Shown: piece after piece, positions 8,046 through 16,573 of the stretch
Position numbering within the stretch: the stretch's first letter is position 1
Layout of the letters: each line of letters starts with the position of its first letter
Assembly (NCBI RefSeq): GCF_005796105.1
Contig: NZ_VAUO01000009.1
Location: forward strand, 1 to 64,000
Reading direction: 5' to 3'
Source: Pseudomonas mosselii
GTDB lineage: Bacteria; Pseudomonadota; Gammaproteobacteria; Pseudomonadales; Pseudomonadaceae
DNA: 64,000 nt
Position numbers and translations under genes: made by a program
The notes under the pieces: generated by a model
Databases searched by the model: none
Seen by the model: the letters and a program-made list of their open reading frames with translations, nothing else
Told to the model about the DNA's origin: nothing

Positions 8046-8992
8046 AACGCTACCTGATCGGCCGCATCGGCCAGGCGCTGCTGGTGCTGTGGGGCGCCTA
8101 CACCATCAGCTATTTCATCCTCTACCTGCTGCCCGGCGACACCTTGGCGATCATGCTCAGTGCCTCGGGCATGGAGGCCGACGGCCTGTCGCCTGAAGAC
8201 CTGGCCAAGGCCCGCGCCTACTACGGGCTGGACAAAGGCCTGTTCGAGCAGTATTTCGACCTGCTCTGGCGCGCCCTGCACGGCGACCTGGGCCAGTCTC
8301 TGTCGCTCGGCCGGCCAGTCACCGCGCTGCTGGCCGAGCGCCTGCCGCAGACCCTGGCGCTGGCAGGCCTGGCGATAGGCTTGTCGCTGCTCGGCGGTGT
8401 AGGCCTCGCCTACCTGACCGCCTACCTGCAATGGCGCCCACTCAAGACCGCGCTGACGCGCCTGCCGTCGCTGGGTTTCTCGGTGCCGGTGTTCTGGATG
8501 GGGCTACTGTTGATCCAGGTATTCGCCTTTGGCCTGGGCTGGTTCCCGGCTACCGGCAGCCAGGGTCTGGCCAGCCTGGTGCTGCCGGCGATCACCCTCG
8601 CCATCCCCAGCGCCGCGGTATACGCCCAGGTCCTGCAACGCGGCTTTCAGGGCGTGTGGCAGGAGCCGTACATTGCCACCGCCTTCGCCAAGGGCCTGAG
8701 TCGGGCCCAGGTGCAGGCCCGCCATGGCCTGCGCAATGCAGCGCTGCCGTTGCTCACGCTGGTTGGCCTGCAAGTCGGCAACACGGTGTCCGGCGCGGTG
8801 CTGGTGGAGACCATCTTCTCGCGCAACGGCGTCGGCCGCCTGGCCCAGGAAGCGGTGTTGCGCCAGGACATCCCGGTGGTCCTGGCCATCGTCGCGGTGT
8901 CTGCCGCCGCCTTCGTGGTGGTGAACCTGATCGTCGATCTGCTGTACCCGTGGCTCGATCCACGCATCACCCATACCGCCAAGGTGAGCTGA
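8042..8992 (+). CDS. ABC transporter permease, DppB/OppB family
   Basis: Inner-membrane permease of 316 aa with about six hydrophobic segments. The first begins at residue 12 (ALLVLWGAYTISYFILYLLP), as in DppB/GsiC proteins. The cytoplasmic EAA-like loop that docks the ATPase reads AFAKGLSRAQVQARHGLRNA around residues 218-237. It overlaps the binding-protein gene by ATGA and is followed after 1 bp by the second permease, so the two should form the heterodimeric channel of one importer. Confidence 0.9.
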   Translation: MKRYLIGRIGQALLVLWGAYTISYFILYLLPGDTLAIMLSASGMEADGLSPEDLAKARAYYGLDKGLFEQYFDLLWRALHGDLGQSLSLGRPVTALLAERLPQTLALAGLAIGLSLLGGVGLAYLTAYLQWRPLKTALTRLPSLGFSVPVFWMGLLLIQVFAFGLGWFPATGSQGLASLVLPAITLAIPSAAVYAQVLQRGFQGVWQEPYIATAFAKGLSRAQVQARHGLRNAALPLLTLVGLQVGNTVSGAVLVETIFSRNGVGRLAQEAVLRQDIPVVLAIVAVSAAAFVVVNLIVDLLYPWLDPRITHTAKVS

Positions 8993-8993
8993 C

Positions 8994-10139
8994 ATGACCT
9001 CCGATACCACGCGTACCCTGTGGGAGCGGGCTAGCCCGCGAACACCGGCAAAGCCGGTGCCAAACACCGAGTCGCCTGTTTCGCGGGTAAACCCGCTCCC
9101 ACAAAAAACGGGCTCTTTAGCGCCCCCTGACACCGGCATCACTTCCGATGCCACACGTATCCTGTGGGAGCGAGTTCACTCGCGAACACCGGCAAAGCCG
9201 GTGCCAGGCACCGAGTCGCCTGATTCGCGGGCAAGCCCGCTCCCACAGGGCCCTGCCAATTCAACCGGTTTCGTGGCGTCGCATGACACCGGCACCTGGC
9301 AACGCCGCAGCCGCTGGCAACGCCTGAAACAGGCTACCGCCCCGCTGCTGCGCCGCCCCGGTTTCAGTCTGGCCCTGCTGGTGGTGCTGTTCGCCCTGCT
9401 GGCGGCGCTGGCGCCGCAACTGCTGACCAGCTTCGACCCCTACGCCACCTCCCCCGCCGACAAGCTCAGCACCCCGAGCCTGGCCCACTGGTTCGGCACC
9501 GACGAGTTGGGCCGCGACCTCTACACCCGGGTGGTGTATGGCGCGCGCCTGAGCATGCAGGCCGCACTGCTGGCAGTGGCCATCGCCCTGGTCGGCGGCC
9601 TGGGCCTGGGGGTGTTGGCCGGCTTCGCCGGTGGCCGCCTGGACGCGGTGCTGATGCGCCTGATCGACGTGCTGCTGGCCTTGCCCGGCTTGCTGCTGGC
9701 CCTGGCCATCGTCACCGCCATCGGCTTCGGCACGGTGCCGGTGGCCATCGCCGTGGGCGTCGGCATCATTCCGGGCTTTGCCCGCACCACCCGCGCCGAG
9801 GTGCTACGCATCAAGACCTTGCCGTATGTCGAGGCCGCACGCCTGGGCGGCGCCAGTTGGGTACGCACCCTGCTGCGCCATGTGCTGCCCAACGCCTGGG
9901 GGCCGGTGGCGGTACTCGCCACGCTCGACGTCGGCGCCGCCATCCTGGCCACGGCGGGCCTGAGTTTCCTGGGCTTTGGCGCCGCGCCACCGGCAGCGGA
10001 GTGGGGCACGCTGATTGCTAATGGTCGCCATTTCCTCATCACCGCGCCGTGGGTGTCCCTGTTGCCGGGGTTGTTCGTGGTGGCCGTGGTGTTCAGCCTC
10101 AATCACCTGGCGCGCAGCGTCGAGGAGCATGCCCGATGA
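8994..10139 (+). CDS. ABC transporter permease, DppC/OppC family, with REP-derived N-terminal extension
   Basis: Permease of 381 aa. The conserved DppC part starts near residue 103 (QRRSRWQRLKQATAPLLRRP), with the first membrane helix at about 124-144 and the EAA-like loop EAARLGGASWVRTLLRHVLP in the second half. Residues 2-97 are two in-frame copies of a 48-residue unit (TSDxTR-LWER...RTPAKPVP...LPQ) that is the literal translation of two REP pairs. The ATG at 8994 follows the previous stop by 1 bp and is probably the ancestral start; a GTG at 9273 could give a near-normal-length protein if the REP part is not translated. The extension would be cytoplasmic, Pro/Arg-rich and unstructured. Confidence 0.85.
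   Translation: MTSDTTRTLWERASPRTPAKPVPNTESPVSRVNPLPQKTGSLAPPDTGITSDATRILWERVHSRTPAKPVPGTESPDSRASPLPQGPANSTGFVASHDTGTWQRRSRWQRLKQATAPLLRRPGFSLALLVVLFALLAALAPQLLTSFDPYATSPADKLSTPSLAHWFGTDELGRDLYTRVVYGARLSMQAALLAVAIALVGGLGLGVLAGFAGGRLDAVLMRLIDVLLALPGLLLALAIVTAIGFGTVPVAIAVGVGIIPGFARTTRAEVLRIKTLPYVEAARLGGASWVRTLLRHVLPNAWGPVAVLATLDVGAAILATAGLSFLGFGAAPPAAEWGTLIANGRHFLITAPWVSLLPGLFVVAVVFSLNHLARSVEEHAR
9000..9287 (+). repeat. two tandem 144-bp REP-containing units inside a permease gene
   Basis: Unit 1 starts at 9000 (TCCGAT) and unit 2 at 9144 (TCCGAT). The units are similar but not identical, and each carries an inverted REP pair (9019-9103 and 9163-9247). The 144-bp period keeps the reading frame open through both units. 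Confidence 0.85.
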
Positions 10140-11755
10140 GCCAACCCGCGTTGATCGAGGTCCGTGACCTCAGCGTCAGCTACCACTTCGCCGGGCAGCG
10201 TACCCAGGCGGTGCGCCAGCTGTCGTTCACCTTGAAGCAGGGCGAAACACTGGCCATCGTCGGCGAGTCCGGCTCGGGCAAGTCGACCCTGGCCAATGCA
10301 CTGCTCGGCCTGCTGCCAGGCAATGCGCAGATCGATCAGGGCCAGTTGCTGGTCGCCGGGGTCGATGTGGCCAAGGCCAGCGAACAAGCCAGGCGCCAGT
10401 TGCGTGGGCGCACCGTCGGGCTGGTACCGCAGGACCCGATGGTCAGCCTCAATCCGACCCTGCGTATCGGCCAGCAAATTGCCGAAGCCTTGGTGCTGGC
10501 GCGTGGCCGGCGCTATCCGGGGCTGGACGCCGATGTGCTGGAACTACTGGCCCAAGTGGGCCTGGACGACCCGGCGTTGCGCGCCCGCCAGTACCCCCAC
10601 GAACTGTCCGGCGGCATGCGCCAGCGGGTGCTGATCGCCATCGCACTGGCCGGCGAGCCACGCCTGATCATTGCCGACGAACCCACCAGCGCCCTGGATG
10701 TGACGGTGCAACGCCGCATCCTCGACCACCTGCAACAGCTGGTGGCCGAGCGCGGCATCGCGTTGCTGATCATCACCCACGACCTGGGCATGGCCTGTGA
10801 TCGCGCCGACCGCCTGCTGGTGATGAAACACGGCGAGCAAATCGAGCACGCCTCGCCGCGCCAGGTGCTGTGGGGCACCCCGCATCCCTACACACGCGAC
10901 CTGCTCGCCGCCGCGCCCGCATTCGTGCCGCGCCAGCGACCAAGCACGGGCCACGGCGCAACAGCGCTGTTGCGCCTGGGCAATGTCGGCAAGCGTTTTG
11001 CGCTGCCAGGCAAAGCCGAGCCGTTCACCGCCCTGCACGACCTGAGCCTGGAGGTCAGGGCCGGTCAAACCTTGGCGATCGTCGGCGAGTCAGGCTCGGG
11101 TAAAAGCACCGCGCTGCGTATCGCCTTGGGGCTGGAGAGGCCCAGCGAGGGGCGCGTGGAGTTTGCCGGCGAGGACGTCACCCACTACAGCTGGCGGCAG
11201 TTCAGGCCGCTGCGTCGGCGGATCCAGTTGGTCCAGCAGAACCCCTTCGCCGCGCTCGACCCACGTTTCACGGTGTTCGACAGTATCGTCGAGCCGCTGG
11301 TGGCGTTTGGCGTGCTCAAGGGCCAGGCACTGGAGCGCAAGGCCCGCGAGCTGATCGCACGGGTGCAGTTGCCGGTGCACTTTCTTGACCGCCTGCCCCG
11401 TGAGCTATCCGGTGGTCAGCGCCAGCGGGTCGCCATCGCCCGGGCGCTGGCACTGGAGCCGGAGGTGTTGCTGCTGGATGAACCGGTGAGCGCGCTGGAT
11501 GTGTCGGTGCAGGCGCAGATCCTGGCGCTGCTCGATGAGCTGCAACGCGAGTTGGGGATCGCCTATGTGCTGGTGTCCCACGATCTGGCGGTGGTGGCCA
11601 GCATGGCCGACCAGGTGCTGGTGCTGCGGCGTGGGCTGGTGATTGAGCAAGGGCCGGCGCTGGAGGTGCTCAGCCGACCGGCCAGTGCCTATACCCGCGA
11701 GTTGATCGCGGCGATACCTGGGCATTCGCGCAGTGTGCTGCCGGTGGCAGTGTAG
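10136..11755 (+). CDS. dual ATP-binding protein of peptide/nickel-type ABC transporter (DppD-DppF fusion)
   Basis: Protein of 539 aa with two complete ABC ATPase domains, equivalent to DppD and DppF fused. Domain 1 has Walker A GESGSGKST at 43-51, signature LSGGMRQRV and Walker B LIIADEPTSALD. Domain 2 repeats GESGSGKST (about 320), LSGGQRQRVAIARAL and VLLLDEPVSALD. Each domain is followed by the oligopeptide-transporter-type C-terminal segment (TPHPYTRDLLAAAP; SAYTRELIAAIP). The start overlaps the permease stop (ATGA). It closes the importer operon that begins at 6426. All catalytic motifs look intact. Confidence 0.92.
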   Translation: MSQPALIEVRDLSVSYHFAGQRTQAVRQLSFTLKQGETLAIVGESGSGKSTLANALLGLLPGNAQIDQGQLLVAGVDVAKASEQARRQLRGRTVGLVPQDPMVSLNPTLRIGQQIAEALVLARGRRYPGLDADVLELLAQVGLDDPALRARQYPHELSGGMRQRVLIAIALAGEPRLIIADEPTSALDVTVQRRILDHLQQLVAERGIALLIITHDLGMACDRADRLLVMKHGEQIEHASPRQVLWGTPHPYTRDLLAAAPAFVPRQRPSTGHGATALLRLGNVGKRFALPGKAEPFTALHDLSLEVRAGQTLAIVGESGSGKSTALRIALGLERPSEGRVEFAGEDVTHYSWRQFRPLRRRIQLVQQNPFAALDPRFTVFDSIVEPLVAFGVLKGQALERKARELIARVQLPVHFLDRLPRELSGGQRQRVAIARALALEPEVLLLDEPVSALDVSVQAQILALLDELQRELGIAYVLVSHDLAVVASMADQVLVLRRGLVIEQGPALEVLSRPASAYTRELIAAIPGHSRSVLPVAV

Positions 11756-11777
11756 CCATTGCCCGAATGGCCGGGGC

Positions 11778-11803
11778 GCGTGGGCGCAGGTCCGCTCCCA
11801 CGC
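11778..11803 (+). terminator. hairpin after the ABC transporter operon
   Basis: GCGTGGG and CCCACGC pair around a 12-nt loop about 20 bp after the ATPase stop. The loop and stem resemble a shrunken REP unit. No T-run follows, so termination strength is uncertain. Confidence 0.35.
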
Positions 11804-11811
11804 CAATCAAA

Positions 11812-11871
11812 ATCAATTAATTGCATAGTAATAAAAATATATATCAGCCTCACACATAATTAGCTTAGAAC
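11812..11871 (+). promoter_or_regulatory. LysR-type operator plus TAGAAC element
   Basis: ATCAATTAATTGCAT (11812-11826) keeps the right half of ATGC-N7-GCAT. TAGAAC at 11866-11871 lies exactly 39 bp after it, inside CATAATTAGCTTAGAACC, followed by AAAGCCTTTCACA, which also follows the element at 14826. It drives the monooxygenase pair starting at 11978. Confidence 0.5.
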
Positions 11872-11977
11872 CACAAAGCCTTTCACAAGCCCCTCTCCCC
11901 CACGCTAACGTCCCCCTTACCAGTCCGACCCCACACCCGGCGGAGGCCTCCATCACCTGATTGCAGAAGGACTCCCC

Positions 11978-13312
11978 ATGAGCAAGCGACACATCAAACT
12001 CGGCGCGATGATTCACGGTGTCGGCCACGGCTGGGGCGAGTGGCGTCACCCAGACGCCCTCGCCGATGCGAGCGTCAACTTCAGTTTCTACAAACAGCAG
12101 GCGCAACTGGCCGAGGCGGCGAAGTTCGACTTCGCCTTCATCGCCGACAGCCTGCACATCCATGCCCGCTCCAGCCCCCACTACCTCAACCGTTTCGAGC
12201 CGCTGACGATTCTCTCGGCATTGGCCGCCGTCACCTCGCACATTGGCCTGGTGGCCACGGTCACGGTCAGCTACACCGAGCCCTTCCAGGTCGCCCGCCA
12301 GTTCGCATCGCTGGACCTGATCAGCGGCGGGCGCGCCGGCTGGAACGTGGTGACTTCATGGTTGTCGGGCACCGCCGACAACTTCGGTAAGGCCGAACAC
12401 CCGCCACACGCCGTGCGCTACCGCATCGCCCGCGAGCACGTCGAAGTGGTCAAGGGCCTGTGGGATTCGTGGGAGGACGACGCGTTCACCCGCGATAAAC
12501 AGTCCGGTGAATTCTTCGCCCCCGACAAGCTGCACACCCTCGGCCACCAGGGCGAGTTCTTCAAGGTCAAGGGGCCGCTGAACATCCAGCGCTCGCCCCA
12601 GGGCCAGCCGCTGATCTTCCAGGCCGGGGTGTCCGAGGACGGGCGCAACTTTGCCGCGCAAAACGCCGATGCGATCTTCGTCAGCCCCGAGTCGTTCAGC
12701 GATGCCCGCGCCTACTACCAGGACCTCAAGCAACGCGCCGCCAAGCATGGCCGCGATCCGCAGCAGCTGTTCATCCTGCCGGGTATCCGCCCCATCGTCG
12801 GGCGCGACGAGCAGGAGGTGGAGCGCCGCTACCAGCAGGCCGTGGATCTGGTGAGCATCGAGGATGCCCTCGTTGCCCTGGGCCGGCCCTTCAACGACTA
12901 CGACTTCAGCCAGCACGCGCTGGATGCGCCCTTCCCTGACCTGGGCAGCCTGGGTGACAACAGCCACAAGGGCACCGCCGACCAGCTCAAGCAACTGGCC
13001 CGTGACGAGCAACTGACCCTGCGCGAACTGGCGCTGCGCTTCTCACGCCCGCGTCGTGACTTCGTCGGCACTCCCGAGCAGGTAGCCAACGCCTTGCAGG
13101 ACTGGTTCGAGCACGAGGCCGCCGACGGTTTCATCATCAACCAGTTGCTGCCCGATGGCCTGCAGCACTTCACCGAGCTGGTGGTGCCGCTGTTACAGGC
13201 GCGCGGGCTGGTGCGCAGCGAATACACCGGCAACACCCTGCGCGACAACTTCGAGCTGCCGGTACCGGCCAACCGCAACACCCTGCGCCGCGAGCACAGC
13301 GCGGTGGCGTGA
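11978..13312 (+). CDS. NtaA/SnaA/DszA-family FMN-dependent monooxygenase
   Basis: Flavin-dependent monooxygenase of 444 aa with the bacterial-luciferase TIM barrel, NtaA/SnaA/DszA/SoxA group (nitrilotriacetate monooxygenase A, DszA, CmoJ/YxeK relatives). Family stretches are KLGAMIHGVGH at the start, FAFIADSLHI (about 48-57), GRAGWNVVTSWLSG (about 117-130) and LNIQRSPQGQPLIFQAG near 205. It uses reduced FMN from a separate reductase, not seen in this window, to oxygenate next to S or N and cleave the bond. It is preceded by the shared sulfur promoter and followed by an SsuD-like gene. Substrate unknown. Confidence 0.88.
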   Translation: MSKRHIKLGAMIHGVGHGWGEWRHPDALADASVNFSFYKQQAQLAEAAKFDFAFIADSLHIHARSSPHYLNRFEPLTILSALAAVTSHIGLVATVTVSYTEPFQVARQFASLDLISGGRAGWNVVTSWLSGTADNFGKAEHPPHAVRYRIAREHVEVVKGLWDSWEDDAFTRDKQSGEFFAPDKLHTLGHQGEFFKVKGPLNIQRSPQGQPLIFQAGVSEDGRNFAAQNADAIFVSPESFSDARAYYQDLKQRAAKHGRDPQQLFILPGIRPIVGRDEQEVERRYQQAVDLVSIEDALVALGRPFNDYDFSQHALDAPFPDLGSLGDNSHKGTADQLKQLARDEQLTLRELALRFSRPRRDFVGTPEQVANALQDWFEHEAADGFIINQLLPDGLQHFTELVVPLLQARGLVRSEYTGNTLRDNFELPVPANRNTLRREHSAVA

Positions 13313-13318
13313 GATCGC

Positions 13319-13337
13319 CGGGGCCGCCTGGCGGCCC
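13319..13337 (+). other. GC-rich intergenic hairpin
   Basis: GGGGCCGCC pairs with GGCGGCCCC with almost no loop in the 59-bp gap between the two monooxygenase genes. There is no T-run; it may be an attenuating or stabilising structure. Confidence 0.35.
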
Positions 13338-13371
13338 CCTGCCCATGAACCCATAAAAGGAAGTTTGCTCC

Positions 13372-14466
13372 ATGACCCTCGAATTCATCGGCCTCATCGG
13401 GCCCCAGGAAGGCAGCGAATCACAGGCACCTCGCGGTCCGTTGGTGGACCTGGAATTCATCAAGGCGTTCGCCCAGGCCCAGGAGTACGGCGGCTTCGAC
13501 AAGGCACTGCTGGCGGTCAACACCAGCGCGCCCGACTCGATGATCCTGGCCAGCTATGTGGCCGCGCTGACCGAGCGCATCGGCCTGCTGGTGGCGCACC
13601 GCCCAGGCTTCCAGGCGCCGACCTTTGCCGCCCGTCAGTTCGCCACCCTCGATCAGCTCAGCCGTGGCCGCGCCTCGATCAACGTGATCACCGGTGGCGA
13701 CAGCGGCGACTTGCAGCGCGACGGTGACTTCCTCGACAAGGACGCGCGCTACGCGCGCACCGACGAGTACCTGGACGTGCTGCGCAACACCTGGACCCAG
13801 ACCGCGCCGTTCGACCACCACGGTGCGCATTACCGCGTCGAAGACAACCTGACCCTGGTCAAGCCGGTGGACAAGCTGCCGATCTACTTTTCCGGCGCAT
13901 CGGATGCCGCCGTGGAGGTCGCCGCCAAGCACGCCGACGTGTACATGATGTGGGGCGAGCCCCTGGAGCAGGTGCACGAGCGCATCGCCAAGGTGCGCAA
14001 GGCTGCCGCCCGCTACGGGCGCGAAAAGCACATCCGCTTCAGCCTGTCGCTGCGACCGATCCTCGGCGCCACCGAGGACGAGGCCTGGGCCCGTGCCGAA
14101 CGCATTCTGGCCGATGCCAAGCAGCGCATCGGGATCCGCCAGGGCAACCGCCGCGAGAAGAACTTCGGCAAGAGCAACGTCGGCTCCGAGCGGCTGGTGC
14201 AGTTGGCCGGCAAGGTGCACGACACCCGCTTGTGGACCGAAATCGCCGCGCTCGGCGGCGGCGCCGGCAACTCCACGTCACTGGTGGGCACGCCAGACCA
14301 GGTGGCCGAGGCGGCGTATGCCTACCATGAGCTGGGGGTGAGCACCTTCCTGTTCCGAGGCTTCGACCAACTGCGCGATGCGGTGGAGTACGGGCAGGAG
14401 CTGATTCCCCGAATCAAGGCGCTGGTGGCGCAAACGGAGTCTGCGCGCGATCAGCGAAGAGCCTGA
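13372..14466 (+). CDS. LLM-class flavin-dependent oxidoreductase (alkanesulfonate monooxygenase SsuD-like)
   Basis: Luciferase-like monooxygenase of 364 aa close to the SsuD/MsuD branch. It has IGLLVAHRPGFQAPT (about 64-78), LDQLSRGRASINVITGGDSG (about 94-113), IYFSGASDAAVEVA (about 170) and a C-terminal VGTPDQVAEA segment. SsuD releases sulfite from alkanesulfonates with FMNH2 and O2. The region matching the SsuD Tyr that closes the active site reads FLFRGFDQL, so Phe may replace Tyr here; this is judged by eye. It is second gene behind the NtaA-type monooxygenase, with AAAGGAAG as a good Shine-Dalgarno. It probably acts on a sulfonate or sulfone intermediate. Confidence 0.85.
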   Translation: MTLEFIGLIGPQEGSESQAPRGPLVDLEFIKAFAQAQEYGGFDKALLAVNTSAPDSMILASYVAALTERIGLLVAHRPGFQAPTFAARQFATLDQLSRGRASINVITGGDSGDLQRDGDFLDKDARYARTDEYLDVLRNTWTQTAPFDHHGAHYRVEDNLTLVKPVDKLPIYFSGASDAAVEVAAKHADVYMMWGEPLEQVHERIAKVRKAAARYGREKHIRFSLSLRPILGATEDEAWARAERILADAKQRIGIRQGNRREKNFGKSNVGSERLVQLAGKVHDTRLWTEIAALGGGAGNSTSLVGTPDQVAEAAYAYHELGVSTFLFRGFDQLRDAVEYGQELIPRIKALVAQTESARDQRRA

Positions 14467-14506
14467 CTTGTACCAGGGCTGACAACCATGGCCTGACAGG
14501 TACAGA

Positions 14507-14678
14507 TGTGGGAGCGGGCTTGCCCGCGAACACCGGCAAAGCCGGTGCCATTCACCGAGTCGCCTGCTTCGCGGGCAAGTCGGGGCGCCGAACCGCCGCT
14601 CCCACAGGGTACGCGGAGCGCTTGCGAAATCAGTTCTCTGCGCGACAGCGCAGCCCAAAGGGCTGGGTGATCTCCCAC
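14507..14678. repeat. composite REP repeat (about 170 bp)
   Basis: A REP inverted pair (GTGGGAGCGGGCTTGCCCGC ... GCTCCCACAGG) is extended by about 70 bp ending in the hairpin CAGCCCAAAGGGCTG and GGTGATCTCC. It is nearly identical to 29927-30114, and its end matches 1-31. It occupies most of the 524-bp gap 14467-14990 together with the promoter described next. Confidence 0.85.
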
Positions 14679-14770
14679 ATCTGTTGCAACGTACCAAACC
14701 TGTCAGGCAATGGTTGCCAGCCTTGGCACATGTCTTAAGACAACCGTTGCTTTCGGCTCGAAACCATTAA

Positions 14771-14831
14771 ATGCACTAATTACATTTTATAAGAAAAATA
14801 AAATCACAAAAACACATAATTAACTTAGAAC
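14771..14831 (+). promoter_or_regulatory. LysR-type operator plus TAGAAC element
   Basis: ATGCACTAATTACAT (14771-14785) is followed after 40 bp by TAGAAC (14826-14831) within CATAATTAACTTAGAAC. AGCCTTTCACAA follows, as in the promoter at 11866. It should drive the amine oxidase-RidA-TonB receptor operon. Confidence 0.5.
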
Positions 14832-14990
14832 AAAATAGCCTTTCACAACCCCCGTAAAGACCATTAAGTTCTGTAAACCGACCCCGACATGGCGGAGGCA
14901 AATGGATTCGTGCCAACCGTCGTCGGGCCTCGCCATGCGTCCGCCTGCCCTGTTGCGCACATCCGAACCAACCTTCTCGGAGACCGTGAC

Positions 14991-16553
14991 ATGGGATTGT
15001 CCCGTAGAGATCTGATCGCCCGCCTCGCCGCCATTGGCGGCTATTCGGCGGCACTCGGCGCGCTGGGGCAGAACGCCCTGGCCGCCACCTTCGAACCCCT
15101 GCAACTGGCTGCCAACGGCGGCAACGGCAAGCGCGTGGTGATTGTCGGCGCAGGCATATCCGGGCTGGTATCGGCCTACGAGCTGCGCAAGGCGGGGTTT
15201 TCGGTCATCGTGCTGGAGGCCCGCGAGCGGGTCGGCGGCCGCGTCTGGACCTTGCGCCAAGGCGACCGTATCGAACACAACGATGGCAGCAGCCAACGCG
15301 TCGAGTTCGACCAAGGCCAGTTCTTCAATGCTGGCGCTGCGCGCCTGCCCAGCCACCACCTGACCATTCTCGGCTACTGCCGCGAGCTTGGCGTCGAATT
15401 GCAGGTGCTGGTCAACAGCAGCCGCAACGCCCTGGCCCAACCCGATCTTGCCCGCCCGCCGCTGCTGCTGCGCCAGGCGGTCAATGACACCCGTGGACAC
15501 TTCAGCGAGCTGCTGGCGCGCAGCGTCAACCGCAACAGCCTGGATGCTGAACTCGACAGTGGCCAGCGCAAAGCGCTGTTGGACTTCCTCAAGGTCTACG
15601 GCGACCTCGACAGCCAACAGCAGTACCGCGGCTCGGTACGCGCCGGCTACACCCGCTTCGCCGGTGCCGGCGACCAGACGCCGATCCAGCGTCAACCGGT
15701 GCCGCTGGAGCAGTTGCTGGACAGCAACCTGCTGCTGCCACTGGTGTTCGACGAGATCCCCGAGTTCTCCTCGACCATGTTCCAACCGGTGGGCGGCATG
15801 GACCAGATTCCCAAGGCGTTCTACCGCAAGGTCCAGGACAGCGTGCGCCTGGGCGCCGAGGTGCTGGGCGTGGAGACCGGCGAGCACGGCAGCAAGGTGG
15901 TGTGGCGTGACCGCAAGAGCGGCCAGCAGCACGTCGAGCACGCCGACTACGCCATCGTCACCCTGCCCCTACCGCTGCTGGCCAAGTTGCCGAACAACTT
16001 CGATGCGCCGTTCAAGCAGGCCATCGCCAGTGCCGAGGGCGACAAGGCCAACAAGGTCGCCTGGCAATCACCACGCTTCTGGGAGACCGACTTCCAGATC
16101 TACGGCGGCCTCAGCTACATCAACCACGAGGCGCGTACCCTGTGGTATCCCAGCGACCGCCTGAACAGCGCCGAGGGCGTCCTGGTGGCCACCTACAACA
16201 CCGGCAGCGTGGCCGAGCAGTTCGCCGCCAAACCACTGCAGGCGCAGATTGCCTCGTCGCGCCAGGCCGTTGAGTCGCTGCACCCTGGCCACAGCCAGAA
16301 GCTTGGCCGGCCGGTGGTGGTGAACTGGTCGAAGATCCCCTTCAGCGAAGCGCCCTGGATCGTCCACGACGAGGTCGCCCAGCCCGGCTACGACCGGCTC
16401 AACCAGCCCCAGGGCCGCACCTGGCTGGCCAGCGATGCGCTGGCCCACGGCGGGGTCGGCATCTGGCAGAACAGCGCCGCCGAATCCGCACGCCGCGTGG
16501 TCAGCCTGATCGCCCGGCACGCCAGCCAGACCACCCGCGGCGCTGCCGCCTGA
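14991..16553 (+). CDS. Tat-exported flavin monoamine oxidase family protein
   Basis: FAD-dependent amine oxidase of 520 aa. The N-terminus MGLSRRDLIARLAAIGGYSA carries an SRR twin-arginine motif, implying folded export to the periplasm. The dinucleotide-binding motif VGAGISGL is at about 52-59, followed by ERVGGRVWT (80-87). The C-terminal region ending TWLASDALAHGGVGIWQNSA fits the second FAD contact. The start at 14991 follows CGGAGACCGTGAC; an earlier in-frame ATG at 14889 has no signal-like sequence. It probably oxidises a primary amine or amino acid to an imine, which the next gene product (RidA-like, secreted) could hydrolyse. The substrate, perhaps a sulfur amino acid or amine, is unknown. 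Confidence 0.85.
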   Translation: MGLSRRDLIARLAAIGGYSAALGALGQNALAATFEPLQLAANGGNGKRVVIVGAGISGLVSAYELRKAGFSVIVLEARERVGGRVWTLRQGDRIEHNDGSSQRVEFDQGQFFNAGAARLPSHHLTILGYCRELGVELQVLVNSSRNALAQPDLARPPLLLRQAVNDTRGHFSELLARSVNRNSLDAELDSGQRKALLDFLKVYGDLDSQQQYRGSVRAGYTRFAGAGDQTPIQRQPVPLEQLLDSNLLLPLVFDEIPEFSSTMFQPVGGMDQIPKAFYRKVQDSVRLGAEVLGVETGEHGSKVVWRDRKSGQQHVEHADYAIVTLPLPLLAKLPNNFDAPFKQAIASAEGDKANKVAWQSPRFWETDFQIYGGLSYINHEARTLWYPSDRLNSAEGVLVATYNTGSVAEQFAAKPLQAQIASSRQAVESLHPGHSQKLGRPVVVNWSKIPFSEAPWIVHDEVAQPGYDRLNQPQGRTWLASDALAHGGVGIWQNSAAESARRVVSLIARHASQTTRGAAA

Positions 16554-16573
16554 CCCCTTCAGGAAACCTGCCC

